A stretch of DNA of 64,000 bases from Thalassospira sp. MCCC 1A01148 (GCF_001613795.1 NZ_LPVZ01000018.1:186001-250000); one strand, 5' to 3'. Shown: positions 32,917-41,914, numbered from the stretch's first letter. Notes: generated by a model from the letters alone, not told the origin. Numbers and translations are program-made.

Positions 32917-33828
32917 TTACAGCGCAATCTCAAGGTTCTTCATCACCTTGCCCTGACCGCCTGCCAGAAGGCCGGTGATGCGACCGTCTTTGAGCTCCAG
33001 TGTAACCTTGATCTGGCTGGGGGACGGCTCAGTCATGAATTCGCCCTGGGCGATCAGGAAGCTGTCCTTTTTGATGTCCAGCAGGTCATGAAGCACGCAG
33101 GCCAGCGGGCCGGCGGCCATGCCGGTGGCGGCTTCCTCGGTGATGCCATAGCGCGGGGCGAACATGCGGGTGGTGGCGTCAATGCCCGCATCATTGGTTT
33201 CCGTGGTGAAGATGTAGTAGCCGATCAGATCCAGCTTCTCGCTGATCGCGTTGATGGCATCCTGATCCGGCGTGATGTTGGCGAGCGTCGCCTGATCTTT
33301 CAGGGCAATGACGATGAAGTTATTGCCGGTATTGACCAGAACCGGGCGGGCGCGGTCATCGAGATCATCAGACGTGATCGAAAGCGATTTCAGCACATCA
33401 CACAGCGTGACACCCTGATCAACCCACTTGCTGGCCGAGGTGTAGGTCGGGGCCAGTTGCTCCATATAGGCCATGCCGTGATCAAGGATGATCTTGCGCG
33501 GGCCATCGACGGTTTCCTTTGATGTTTCGCCATCGCCAAAGCGTTCCAGTTCGGCGAGGTAGGAGAATGTCGCGATGGTCGCATGGCCGCAATGGGCGAT
33601 GCGTTTGGTCGGGGTAAAGAAATCAAGCTTGATGCCGCAGGTCTCGGATTTCGAGACAAAGGCGGTTTCCGACAGGCCGACTTTCTGTGCGATGGTAAGT
33701 TTCTGATCATCGCTATATTGATCGGCATCGAGCACGACACCGGCCGGGTTGCCACCCTGACCATTTTTTACAAACGCATTGACGATCTGCACCGGGACGG
33801 TTTGGGTATTTTCTTGAGATGTACTCAT
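32917..33828 (-). CDS. PhzF-family isomerase/epimerase
   Basis: A 303-residue protein of the PhzF fold, which has two similar halves. Typical features are GNPAGVVLDADQYS near the N-terminus, the catalytic Glu in GLSETAFV, IAHCGHATIATFSYL, and TGMAAGPLACVL in the C-terminal half. PhzF proteins isomerise or epimerise small metabolites; most members outside phenazine operons have no known substrate, and no phenazine genes are present here. An AGGA site precedes the ATG. Divergent from a LysR regulator 73 bases away, which probably controls it. Confidence 0.9.
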   Translation of the reverse strand: MSTSQENTQTVPVQIVNAFVKNGQGGNPAGVVLDADQYSDDQKLTIAQKVGLSETAFVSKSETCGIKLDFFTPTKRIAHCGHATIATFSYLAELERFGDGETSKETVDGPRKIILDHGMAYMEQLAPTYTSASKWVDQGVTLCDVLKSLSITSDDLDDRARPVLVNTGNNFIVIALKDQATLANITPDQDAINAISEKLDLIGYYIFTTETNDAGIDATTRMFAPRYGITEEAATGMAAGPLACVLHDLLDIKKDSFLIAQGEFMTEPSPSQIKVTLELKDGRITGLLAGGQGKVMKNLEIAL

Positions 33829-33901
33829 GACTCTATTCCTGTTAAAATCTCTGTTGAGACTGTTTTAAACAATTCAGCAGGGATTCTGGACTCATATATA
33901 G

Positions 33902-34819
33902 ATGAAGAAATCTCATGAAATGTCGCAGGCGGATCTGATCGGACGGGTGAGCCCCCTGGCCCCGGTGTTAGCCGCGATTGCGCGTGAAAACAGTTTCAGC
34001 AAGGCGGCCGAAAAGCTGGGCGTGCATCAATCGGCCATCAGTCACCGGATTACCCAGCTTGAAGAGGCGCTTGGCTTTGCGTTGTTTGAACGCACCACGC
34101 GCCAGATCACGCCGACCGAATATGGCCGGGTGCTGTGTGCGGCGGCAATTGAAACGGTGGGTGTCTGGGATGGGGCGTTTGACCGGCTGGAAAAATTCCG
34201 GACGGAAGGCACGGTGCGCCTGTCGGTGGCATCCGCACTTGCGATGAAATGGGTATTGCCCAATCTGGCAAGCGCGCAGGAGGCCGGGCTTGAGATTGCA
34301 CTGGATGTCAATGACCGACCGGTGGATTTCAGTGCTGGCACGATTGATGCCGCCATCCGCTTTGGCACCGGGCCGTATCCCGGTTTGCATTCCAGCTTGC
34401 TTAAAAAGGCCGAGATCATGCCGGTCGCCCGTCCGGGCTATGTCGGCGGGGGCAGGGGGCTTGAAGATGTTCTTGGCGATCCTGACGTTACCTTGCTTAA
34501 GGATGCGGTGGGGGAGCGTGATGGCACCGATTTCAGCTGGGGCTATTATTGCGCGAAGGCCGGGGTAAGCTTTGATGCGGATTTCAGGGCATTGGCCTTT
34601 GACCGTGCCGATCTGGTGTTGCAGGCGGCAATCAATGGCATGGGCATCGGGCTGGGTCGCACCCTTCTGATTGAAGGCGATATCGCGCAAGGGTTCCTTG
34701 AGGCGGTCGGCAAGCCGGTTTCGATGAAATCGGCCTATTGGCTGGTTTGCAGTCCTGAATTTGCCAAGACGGAGCGCCATGCGAAACTTCTGGGCTGGCT
34801 TAAAGATCAGATGAAATAG
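33902..34819 (+). CDS. LysR-family transcriptional regulator
   Basis: A 305-residue LysR regulator of the GcvA-like subgroup: an N-terminal winged helix (LAAIARENSFSKAAEKLGVHQSAISHRITQLEEALG interrupted for length at key part FSKAAEKLGVHQSAISHR) and a C-terminal effector-binding domain. In-frame ATGs at 33902 and 33920 are both possible; neither has a strong ribosome site. Divergent from the phzF-like gene, which is its likely target. Confidence 0.9.
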   Translation: MKKSHEMSQADLIGRVSPLAPVLAAIARENSFSKAAEKLGVHQSAISHRITQLEEALGFALFERTTRQITPTEYGRVLCAAAIETVGVWDGAFDRLEKFRTEGTVRLSVASALAMKWVLPNLASAQEAGLEIALDVNDRPVDFSAGTIDAAIRFGTGPYPGLHSSLLKKAEIMPVARPGYVGGGRGLEDVLGDPDVTLLKDAVGERDGTDFSWGYYCAKAGVSFDADFRALAFDRADLVLQAAINGMGIGLGRTLLIEGDIAQGFLEAVGKPVSMKSAYWLVCSPEFAKTERHAKLLGWLKDQMK

Positions 34820-34856
34820 GCTTGCCGTTTTGGTTGCGTCTGCCTAAATTCCCGCC

Positions 34857-35216
34857 ATGACAAATACAACTGATGACATGATCTATCGCGTACTGGGTTC
34901 GGATGAATGGGCAGAGGCCCTTAGTGCCGGACAATATGACGGTGCGCCGCACGATATCGCCGATGGCTTTATCCATTTCTCGACCCAGGACACGCTGGCG
35001 GCAACTTTGGCCCTGCACTACAAGGGGCGGGACCATTTGAAGCTTTTGCGCGTCCCTGTCGCGCCAATCGAAGCAAAGCTGAAATGGGAACCGGCCCGTG
35101 GCGGCACACTGTTCCCGCATCTTTATGACGTGCTGTCGGTCGAGCACGTCACCAAGGTCGATGACATTCGCCTTGATGAAAACGGTGTGCATATCTTGCC
35201 CGAAGACCTGCGTTGA
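34857..35216 (+). CDS. DUF952 family protein
   Basis: A 119-residue cytoplasmic protein of the DUF952 family: YRVLGSDEWAEAL, DGFIHFSTQDTLAATLALHY and LLRVPVAPIEAKLKWEPARGG, then FPHLYDVLSVEHV. Family function unknown. It ends just before a disrupted gene. Confidence 0.85.
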   Translation: MTNTTDDMIYRVLGSDEWAEALSAGQYDGAPHDIADGFIHFSTQDTLAATLALHYKGRDHLKLLRVPVAPIEAKLKWEPARGGTLFPHLYDVLSVEHVTKVDDIRLDENGVHILPEDLR

Positions 35217-35247
35217 TCTGCGCCATCCCCGCCGCAACGCGCCGGAC

Positions 35248-35748
35248 TTAAATCCCGCGCGGTTTCCACAGATATAAACGCCCGCCGCCCTTCTTGGTGC
35301 CGGTATCAATCACGCCGGGGAGTTTCCCGGCGCGCACGGCGTTAGGCTCAGGGCCTATTGATTTTGTCTGAATGGCAGACGTTATATTTGTGAAATCCAA
35401 GGAAAATCCCGCCGGGCGGGCTGGTATCCCGGCCAAGGGGTTTGACGCAGGAAGTTGCAAATATAACGTCTGTCCTTCGGATTCTCCGGATTTGCACGGG
35501 CTACTTTGTCGCAAAACCTTGAACGATTCATATCTTCCTGCGGCTTTGCTTCGCGTATCCGCACAAATCCGGAGAACCATTCAAACAAAATTAATAGGTC
35601 CTGAGCCTGGAAACGCGTGGCCGAGTTTGACCTTGTCACCGATATAAAGCCCATTCCAGTCAGGCCCGAAGATTTCATGGAAATGAAACGGGCCGGGGCT
35701 TCGCGCGGCGAGGGTGGCTTTCAGTTTATCGATATCAAGCTGTGGCAT
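35248..35748 (-). pseudogene. DUF1413-like gene disrupted by a MITE-like insertion
   Basis: The minus strand reads MPQLDIDKLKATLAARSPGP, then FHFHEIFGPDWNGLYIGDKV and KLGHAF from 35748. It then runs into a 265-bp inverted-repeat element and meets a TGA in its terminal repeat. On the far side the same frame resumes with AVRAGKLPGVIDTGTKKGGG and RLYLWKPRGI, ending at 35248. Joined, the two parts make a small protein resembling the DUF1413 family (LGHAF-x-AVRAGKLPG). The insertion therefore splits a once intact gene of about 75-80 codons. Confidence 0.75.
35344..35608. mobile_element. MITE-like element, 265 bp, with nested inverted repeats
   Basis: Terminal inverted repeats of 32 bases match at 29 positions (left end AGGCTCAGGGCCTATTGATT, right end the complement with three changes). 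Inside are two further perfect inverted repeats: CAGACGTTATATTTG (35376-35390) with its partner at 35458-35472, and TTCTCCGGATTTG (35482-35494) with its partner at 35564-35576. Single-stranded, it would fold as an outer stem carrying two long hairpins. It has no transposase gene and interrupts a coding sequence. No clear target-site duplication is seen. The parent transposon family is not identifiable here. Confidence 0.8.
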
Positions 35749-35904
35749 CGGGTGATCGAACCATGATCGCAGGCCTTATGCATTGTTCTGGCGCAATTGG
35801 TTGGAAACAACCGGGGGCGTCAGGCGTTTTGACACCATGTACAATACTTCCAGTTATAATCGCCCCGTCGATGCCCGCCCCACTGACAGCCGAAAGTGCA
35901 GGTG

Positions 35905-36498
35905 ATGGCAGATCATCAGAACTCATCCGTGCAGGAGATTGTTGCGCGGATCGGCAAACGCGCGGCCGGTGACCAATGCATCTCCGTCGGGGATATCGTT
36001 GCCGAGTTGGGTCAACGCAGTCAGGGGCCGTTTCTATTGGTGCCGGGCCTGATTGGCATGTCGCCGATTTCGGGTATTCCGCTGGTGCCGGCCTTGCTTG
36101 CCCTGCTCATAGCGGTGTTTTCCCTGCAAATCATCATTGGGCGCAGTTATTTGTGGCTGCCCGACGTTCTGGCAAAGCGCACGCTTGATGGCGACAAGGT
36201 CTGTGCGGGACTGGATCGGATTGATCCGGTGGCCGCACGCATGGATCGCTGGTTTGGTGGCCGGTTTGAACGGCTCAGCAGTGGTATTGCCGTTCGCGTC
36301 GCAGCGCTCATGTGTTTGCTGCTGTCGCTTTTTGTGCCGGTGTTTGAACTGGTACCCTTTGCCGGTGTCGCCCCGATGACGGCGATTGCGGCCTTCGGTC
36401 TGGCCATCCTTGTCAGTGACGGGCTTTTGATGCTCGCCGCCCTTGGTTTGACAGCCGGGACCGTGATTTTCCTGTTTCAGATTATCGCGCAGGTTTGA
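35905..36498 (+). CDS. ExoD-family membrane protein
   Basis: A 197-residue membrane protein of the ExoD family with a soluble N-terminus (VQEIVARIGKRAAGDQCISVGDIVAELGQRS, key part GDIVAELG) and a conserved FLLVPGLIGMSPISGIPLVPALLA stretch, followed by about four hydrophobic helices. ExoD in rhizobia affects exopolysaccharide production and alkaline tolerance; the biochemical role is unknown. ATG 35905 is chosen; a GTG at 35896 is possible. Followed by a terminator. Confidence 0.85.
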   Translation: MADHQNSSVQEIVARIGKRAAGDQCISVGDIVAELGQRSQGPFLLVPGLIGMSPISGIPLVPALLALLIAVFSLQIIIGRSYLWLPDVLAKRTLDGDKVCAGLDRIDPVAARMDRWFGGRFERLSSGIAVRVAALMCLLLSLFVPVFELVPFAGVAPMTAIAAFGLAILVSDGLLMLAALGLTAGTVIFLFQIIAQV

Positions 36499-36530
36499 GG
36501 TCGCAGATAAATCTGGTGTCCAATGTCAAA

Positions 36531-36561
36531 CAGCCCGCCGGGGAAGTGGCGGGCTGTTTTT
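36531..36561 (+). terminator. Rho-independent terminator after exoD-like gene
   Basis: CAGCCCGCC (36531-36539) pairs with GGCGGGCTG (36548-36556), followed by TTTTT. Confidence 0.88.
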
Positions 36562-36596
36562 GCGTGGCACAACAGGGGGGGGATGGTGTAGCGGAC

Positions 36597-37709
36597 CTAC
36601 ACCAGTTCTGCCAGCGCAGAGGGGTTGAAGTCTTCGAGCTTGTCAAAGGCGCCGCTTTTGACCTTGCTTGGCCACTGGGCATCGGTGATCAGCGCACGGC
36701 CAACCGCGATCAGATCGAACTCGTTCTTTTCCATGCGCTCGATCAGGTCATCGACGCTGGATTTTTCGGAGGCTTCGCCGGAAAACGCGCCGATGAAGTC
36801 CGATGACAGACCGACAGAGCCGACCGAAATCGTTGGCGCGCCGGTCAGTTTCTTGGCCCAGCCGGCAAAGTTCAGGCCCTTTTCACCATCAATTTCGGGG
36901 AATTCCGGTTCCCAGAAACGGCGTTGCGACGCGTGGATGATATCGACACCAGCCTCAACCAGCGGGGCAAGCCAGGACGTCATTTCATCAGGCGTTGTCG
37001 CAAGCCGGGCGGTAAAGTCCTGCTGTTTCCATTGGCTGACACGCAGGATGATCGGGAAGTCCGGACCCACGGCCGCCCGCATGGCCGCAACCACTTCGCG
37101 CGCAAAGGTGGCGCGTTCGGCAATGGTCTTGCCGCCAAAACGATCAGTGCGCAGGTTGGTGCCCGACCAGAAGAACTGATCGATCAGATAGCCATGCGCG
37201 CCATGGATTTCAAAGGTATCAAACCCGGCATTCTTGGCATCAAGGGCCGCCTTGGCAAAGGCCGCGATGGTATCAGCAATGTCCGCATCGCTCATGGTGT
37301 TGCCGCGCGGATCATCCGGGCCGACAAGGCCCGACGGGCTTTCGACCGGGGCATCCGGTTCCCATCCATCGGGGGTTCGGGTGGAGCCGGTATGCCAGAT
37401 CTGCGGGCCCATTTTACCACCAGCGCCATGCACGGCATCGGCGACGGCCTTCCACCCGGCCATGGCAGCATTGCCATGGAAGAACGGAATACCCGGCAGG
37501 TTGCGCGATGCCGGACGGTCGACCACGGTGCCTTCTGACAGGATCAGGCCAACGCCGCCTTCGGCGCGCTTGCGGTAATATTCGGCGTTGATCGCGCCCG
37601 GAATACCGTTTTCGGCCATGGAGCGGGTCATCGGCGCCATCACGATGCGGTTGGGCAGTTCCAGCGTTTTCAGTTTGAACGGCTGAAACAGAATATCTGT
37701 ATTCGTCAT
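36597..37709 (-). CDS. Old Yellow Enzyme-family alkene reductase (NemA-like)
   Basis: A 370-residue FMN-dependent TIM-barrel oxidoreductase: LPNRIVMAPMTRSMAENG near the N-terminus, GPQIWHTGS, the substrate-binding motif FEIHGAHGYLIDQFFW and SGTNLRTDRFGG, and a C-terminal FDLIAVGRALITDAQWP. Enzymes of this class reduce activated C=C bonds and nitro compounds with NAD(P)H. ATG 37709 has GGAG upstream. Divergent from an HxlR regulator, a common pairing for electrophile-responsive reductases. Confidence 0.92.
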   Translation of the reverse strand: MTNTDILFQPFKLKTLELPNRIVMAPMTRSMAENGIPGAINAEYYRKRAEGGVGLILSEGTVVDRPASRNLPGIPFFHGNAAMAGWKAVADAVHGAGGKMGPQIWHTGSTRTPDGWEPDAPVESPSGLVGPDDPRGNTMSDADIADTIAAFAKAALDAKNAGFDTFEIHGAHGYLIDQFFWSGTNLRTDRFGGKTIAERATFAREVVAAMRAAVGPDFPIILRVSQWKQQDFTARLATTPDEMTSWLAPLVEAGVDIIHASQRRFWEPEFPEIDGEKGLNFAGWAKKLTGAPTISVGSVGLSSDFIGAFSGEASEKSSVDDLIERMEKNEFDLIAVGRALITDAQWPSKVKSGAFDKLEDFNPSALAELV

Positions 37710-37783
37710 CACGGAAGTCTCCGGTTCATGAAAGTCTATGACGGCAACTAGATATATGTTATATACTTGGTGTCAATCAGGCA

Positions 37784-37810
37784 CCTTGAGGTAACCAGGT
37801 ATACTCAAGG
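37784..37810. promoter_or_regulatory. Inverted repeat in the reductase/HxlR divergent promoter region
   Basis: CCTTGAG (37784-37790) and CTCAAGG (37804-37810) are perfect inverted arms 13 bases apart, midway between the two divergent genes. A dimeric HxlR protein is the likely binder. Confidence 0.45.
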
Positions 37811-37878
37811 AAACTGCACACCGCCGGTTGAGGCTGTATCAGCGGGGCGCAGTTGAAGCGTTTTGGAAGGATCCGGCC

Positions 37879-38262
37879 ATGGAAATGAAAGAATGTTCAA
37901 TCAAGGAATTCCGGCAGGATTGCCCGTGCCGGGGCCTGTTTGACCAGATTGCCGATAAATGGTCGATGATGATTTTGGCCGTGCTGGCCGACGGGCCGCT
38001 GCGGTTCAATGCGATCAAGCGCGGGCTTGAAGGCATCACGCAAAAGGCCCTGACCCAGACCCTGCGCAAGCTTGAACGCAACGGGATTATCTCGCGCAAT
38101 GTCATTGCGACATCGCCCGTGGCTGTCGAATATGAAATCACCCCGCTTGGCAGAACCCTGATCGGGCCGTTCAAGGCGCTCTATCTTTGGACAAAGGAAA
38201 AGATGCCCGAAGTCGAAGCCGCGCGCGCCGCATTCGATGAACGCATGAACGAAAACGCATGA
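37879..38262 (+). CDS. HxlR-family transcriptional regulator
   Basis: A 127-residue winged-helix regulator: CPCRGLFDQIADKWSMMILAVLADGPLRF, with the family W-x-hydrophobic core, then GITQKALTQTLRKLERNGII and YEITPLGRTL. Cys residues in the CPC motif near residues 15-17 could sense electrophiles or oxidants, as in YodB/HypR-type members. ATG 37879 has GGAAGGA 7 bases upstream. Divergent from the OYE reductase gene, its likely target. Confidence 0.9.
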   Translation: MEMKECSIKEFRQDCPCRGLFDQIADKWSMMILAVLADGPLRFNAIKRGLEGITQKALTQTLRKLERNGIISRNVIATSPVAVEYEITPLGRTLIGPFKALYLWTKEKMPEVEAARAAFDERMNENA

Positions 38263-38365
38263 CATGATGGGCCCGATTACAGCGAATTCCCGCTATTGAT
38301 CCTTGCCCAATCGCAGTCGTGCGCGTAAGAAAAGGGCATGTCTTTTCAAGCACGGAGTGTGACGC

Positions 38366-39496
38366 GTGGGGTGGTATAAGTCACTGGTTTTGCCGATTGT
38401 CCGCTGGATCGATGCCGAGACCGCCCATGGTCTGGCCATCTGGGCATTGAAAAACAATCTGGTGCCGCGCGATGATGACGCGACGGACGCCAGCCCGATC
38501 CTTGAGACCGAGGTGTTCGGGCGCAAATTCGCCAACCCGGTCGGGCTTGCGGCGGGTTTTGATAAAAACGGCGAAGTTCCCAATCAGATGCTGGCGCACG
38601 GGTTTGGCTTTGTTGAAATCGGTTCTGTCACACCGCTGCCGCAACCGGGCAATCCGAAACCCCGTCTTTTCCGGCTTTATTCCGACCGCGCGGTGATCAA
38701 CCGCATGGGCTTTAACAATGACGGGGCGGAGGCCGTTGCCAATCGCCTGCGCAAACGCGCACGGCGGGGTATTCTTGGCGCCAACCTTGGCAAAAACAAA
38801 TATTCCGATGACGCGGCCGATGATTACGCCAAGGGGGTTGAGGCCCTTGGTCGCTATGCTGATTATCTTGTCGTCAATGTGTCTTCGCCCAATACGCCGG
38901 GCCTGCGTGCCCTTCAGGGGCGCGCCCCGCTTGAAAAGCTGCTTAAGGCCGTGATCAAGGCGCGGAATTCCTTTGCCAAGGGCGTTCCGGTGTTGCTTAA
39001 GGTCGCACCAGATTTGACCGAGGAAGACAAATCCGACATCGCGGCCGTTGTCACCAAGGTGAGGCTTGATGGCATGATCGTGTCAAACACAACGATTGAT
39101 CGGCCGGTTGGGCTTAATTCCTATGATCAGGATGAAAAGGGTGGCCTTTCCGGCCCGCCACTTATGGAGCCTTCCACCAAGGTTCTGGCTGATTTCTATC
39201 GTCTGACAGAGGGCAAGGTGCCCCTGATCGGGGTCGGCGGGATTGCGTCGGGCAAGGATGCCTATGAAAAGATCCTGAACGGCGCATCGCTGGTGCAGCT
39301 TTATTCGTCGCTGGTTTATCACGGTGTGGAACTGGTGACCGAGATCAAGGAAGACCTGTCGCGGCGTCTGCGCAAGGATGGCTTTGCCAATGTGTCCGAT
39401 GCGGTCGGTGCCGCCTTCCCGGAAATTTCGGGCAAGAGCATCCCGGTGGACGAGGCGCGCGCCGCGCGCGAGGCCGAGGCCGCCAAGAAAGACTGA
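38366..39496 (+). CDS. pyrD: Dihydroorotate dehydrogenase (quinone), class 2
   Basis: A 376-residue membrane-associated class 2 enzyme of pyrimidine synthesis that oxidises dihydroorotate with quinone. Features: an N-terminal amphipathic helix region (WYKSLVLPIVRWIDAETAHG), GLAAGFDKNGE, INRMGFNNDG, catalytic Ser in VNVSSPNTPGLRALQ, LLKVAPDL, SNTT, and the FMN-phosphate site GVGGIASGKDAYE. The start is a GTG with GGAG 8 bases upstream. Intact, typical length with a short Ala/Glu-rich tail. Confidence 0.96.
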   Translation: MGWYKSLVLPIVRWIDAETAHGLAIWALKNNLVPRDDDATDASPILETEVFGRKFANPVGLAAGFDKNGEVPNQMLAHGFGFVEIGSVTPLPQPGNPKPRLFRLYSDRAVINRMGFNNDGAEAVANRLRKRARRGILGANLGKNKYSDDAADDYAKGVEALGRYADYLVVNVSSPNTPGLRALQGRAPLEKLLKAVIKARNSFAKGVPVLLKVAPDLTEEDKSDIAAVVTKVRLDGMIVSNTTIDRPVGLNSYDQDEKGGLSGPPLMEPSTKVLADFYRLTEGKVPLIGVGGIASGKDAYEKILNGASLVQLYSSLVYHGVELVTEIKEDLSRRLRKDGFANVSDAVGAAFPEISGKSIPVDEARAAREAEAAKKD

Positions 39497-39522
39497 GCTT
39501 AAAGATCGAGCTTGTGGTGCAA

Positions 39523-39590
39523 GATCCCCGCTTTCGCGGGGATGACGGTGCCAATACAACATATTTTCATTCCCGCGCGGGCGGGAATCT
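39523..39590. repeat. BIME-like palindromic repeat, copy outside the phage island
   Basis: A GATCCCCGC-TTTC-GCGGGGATGACGG hairpin and a CATTCCCGC/GCGGGAATC hairpin between pyrD and the HAD gene. The spacer differs from that of the phage-island copies (ATACAACATATTTT). It shows the family is chromosomal, not a phage feature. Confidence 0.85.
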
Positions 39591-39632
39591 CGACCCGCAT
39601 CTCTCAGGTGTCAAATTGAAACGGATATACGC

Positions 39633-40514
39633 ATGCAAACCGCCTCCTATGAAATGATCAATGGCCTGTCCGAGGTGATTGGCAAATATGATGCCGTGAT
39701 CCTTGATCTGTGGGGCGTGGTGCATGACGGGGTGACACCCTATCCGAACTCGATTGCCGCGATGACAGCCCTTAAGGAAGCGGGCATTCCGGTTGCGCTT
39801 CTGTCCAACGCGCCGCGTCGTTCCTCGGTCGTGGTCAAGCGGATGGAAGATATGGGCATTTCGCGTGATCTGTATGGTCCCGCAGTCGCATCGGGCGAGG
39901 TCGCCTATGCCCAGCTGGTTGCACGCAGCGATCCCTGGTACGCCAAGTTGGGGCGCAAGGTCCTGATGGTGGGGCCGGTGCGTGACATGTCGATGTTTGA
40001 AAATCAAGATGTCGAAATTGTCACCGAAGTGGGTGATGCCGACTGGGTTCTGGTTACCGGTCCGAATGATGATCATGACCCGGTTTCAAAATACGAAGAC
40101 CTTCTGCATTCACTGCTTGCCCGCGATCTGCCGGTGCTGTGCCCGAACCCGGACCGTGAAGTGATCCGCGGTGGCAACCGCATCATCTGTGCCGGTGCGA
40201 TTGCTGGACGCTATGAAGAACTTGGCGGGAATGTCCGCTGGGAAGGCAAGCCACTGGCAAGTGCCTATGACTTCTGCCTGCAGATGTTTGACAAGGGCCC
40301 GGACGCCAAGCTTCTGGTGGTGGGTGACAGCATTTCGACCGATATTGCCGGATCAAACAATGCCGGTCTGGACGTCGCCCTCGTCACCGGCGGCATTCAC
40401 GCCGATGAACTCGGTGCGCCGCGTGGTACGCTTCCGGAACGGGGAAAGCTTGATGCGCTGCTGGCCGCCACGGGCCGACACATCACCTATGCGATGGGGG
40501 ATTTCTGCTGGTAA
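39633..40514 (+). CDS. TIGR01459-family HAD-type hydrolase
   Basis: A 293-residue haloacid-dehalogenase-fold phosphatase-like protein. The nucleophile motif is DAVILDLWGVVHDG, then LLSNAPRRS (motif II) and VVGDSISTDIAGSNNAGLD (motif IV). The DLWGVxHDG form marks the alphaproteobacterial TIGR01459 subfamily, related to NagD-type phosphatases. Substrate unknown. Separated from pyrD by the palindromic repeat. Confidence 0.9.
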   Translation: MQTASYEMINGLSEVIGKYDAVILDLWGVVHDGVTPYPNSIAAMTALKEAGIPVALLSNAPRRSSVVVKRMEDMGISRDLYGPAVASGEVAYAQLVARSDPWYAKLGRKVLMVGPVRDMSMFENQDVEIVTEVGDADWVLVTGPNDDHDPVSKYEDLLHSLLARDLPVLCPNPDREVIRGGNRIICAGAIAGRYEELGGNVRWEGKPLASAYDFCLQMFDKGPDAKLLVVGDSISTDIAGSNNAGLDVALVTGGIHADELGAPRGTLPERGKLDALLAATGRHITYAMGDFCW

Positions 40515-40544
40515 TCAGCAGCCCCGATTTTGGCGGAGACTGCC

Positions 40545-41003
40545 ATGCTGACCGATGAGATCCGTGACTACGCCAATCGTTCGGTTTTGTGCTGGATGGC
40601 AACAAGTTCCGATGCCGGGCCGTCGGTCAGTCCCAAGGAAATCTTTGCGTGCTTTGGGGAAGACCGCATTATCATTGCCAATATCGCTTCCCCGCAATCG
40701 GTTCAGAATATCGCGCGCAATCCGCAGGTTTGTGTGAGTTTCGTGGATGTGTTTTCCCAGCGCGGCTGGCAGCTTTATGGATCGGCAACCCTGATGTGCA
40801 AAGGCGATGCGGGGTTTGACGAACGCCAGGTCATCTTGCAGGACATGGCCGGGGATGCCTTTCGGGTAGCGACCCTGTTTGATGTCATGGTCAGCAAGGC
40901 CAATGAAATCCTTGCCCCCAGCTACCGTTTCAAAAAGGACGTTACCGAGGCCGACATGCGCGACGGGGCCATGCGGACCTATGGTGTTAAACCCCGCGAC
41001 TAG
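40545..41003 (+). CDS. Pyridoxamine 5'-phosphate oxidase-fold flavoprotein
   Basis: A 152-residue protein with an FMN-binding split-barrel fold: VLCWMATSSDAGPSVSPKEIF, IIIANIASPQSVQNIARNPQVCVSFVD (key part QNIARNPQVCVSF) and WQLYGSATLM. Related proteins bind flavin or F420 and reduce or store small redox molecules; the substrate is not apparent. ATG 40545 has GGCGGAG upstream, and the gene follows the HAD gene by 30 bases. It ends overlapping the convergent DMT exporter gene by 4 bases. Confidence 0.85.
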   Translation: MLTDEIRDYANRSVLCWMATSSDAGPSVSPKEIFACFGEDRIIIANIASPQSVQNIARNPQVCVSFVDVFSQRGWQLYGSATLMCKGDAGFDERQVILQDMAGDAFRVATLFDVMVSKANEILAPSYRFKKDVTEADMRDGAMRTYGVKPRD

Positions 41004-41881
41004 TTTTCTGCCGCCACCTTGCTTTCGCGGAAGATGACGAAGAGGCCGCTGGCGGTAATGATCGCAGCGCCGACAAAGGTCAGCATATCGGGCGTTTCGC
41101 CCCAGAACAGCCAGCCAAGGGCGGTGGCCCAGATGAGTGCTGTGTAGTCGAACGGGGCCACGGTGGGTGCCTCGGCAAAACGAAACGCCTGTGTGATCAT
41201 GGTGATCCCGACCGAGCCAAAAGCCGCAATCGCGACAAAAAGCCAGATGTCCTCAGGCCTTACCGATGTCCAGACAAACAAGGCAGGAATGCAGGTCAGA
41301 ATGGCGCTGGTCAGGCTGAGATAAAGCAGGAGCGTCCACATGGTTTCGCGCGTGTCGACAAAGCGGGCGCTTAGCATCAACAGCGCATAGGCAAGTGCTG
41401 TCGCAATCGGCAGCAGCGACATGACTTCGAACGTTGCCGCACCCGGACGGACAATCACCAGAACACCCATGAAACCGACACTGACGGCAAGCCAGCGCCG
41501 CCAGCCGACACGGGCGATGAAGATCGCCGAAAGGGCAGTGATGAAAAGCGGGGCGACAAAGGCCAGTGCCGTTGCCTCGGCCAGGCCAAGGTGATGGATG
41601 CTGGTAAAGAACATGACCGTGGCGGCAATCCAGATCACACCACGCATGAAATGCACACCCACCCGGTGTGAGCGCAATCCATGATAGCCGCCCATTTTCA
41701 AGGCCAGCAAAAAGGCAAAGGGAAGCGTGATCATGTTGCGCATGAAGATGATCTGAAACGGGGAATAATGATCCATCAGGCTTTTGGCCAGCGCATCATT
41801 GATGCACAACGCTGCCACCCCGCCACACATCGTCATGATGCCGGCAAGGTTGTTCTGGCGTGATGTATTGCTGGACGTCAT
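41000..41881 (-). CDS. DMT-superfamily (EamA) transporter
   Basis: A 293-residue inner-membrane protein with about ten hydrophobic helices in two EamA repeats. Typical stretches are PFQIIFMRNMITLPFAFLLA, LAEATALAFVAPLFITALSAI (key part ALAFVAPLF) and VAPFDYTALIWATALGWLFWGE (key part DYTALIWA). Members export amino acids, nucleotides or other metabolites. A GGGGA site precedes the ATG. The substrate is not predictable. Confidence 0.9.
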   Translation of the reverse strand: MTSSNTSRQNNLAGIMTMCGGVAALCINDALAKSLMDHYSPFQIIFMRNMITLPFAFLLALKMGGYHGLRSHRVGVHFMRGVIWIAATVMFFTSIHHLGLAEATALAFVAPLFITALSAIFIARVGWRRWLAVSVGFMGVLVIVRPGAATFEVMSLLPIATALAYALLMLSARFVDTRETMWTLLLYLSLTSAILTCIPALFVWTSVRPEDIWLFVAIAAFGSVGITMITQAFRFAEAPTVAPFDYTALIWATALGWLFWGETPDMLTFVGAAIITASGLFVIFRESKVAAEN

Positions 41882-41914
41882 CGCCCGTTTCCCCGCGTTT
41901 TGATCCGGTTTTTA

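Noticed and set aside
32917-33828. Phenazine biosynthesis locus
   Set aside because: Only a PhzF-fold protein is present, with no other phz genes; most such homologues have other roles.
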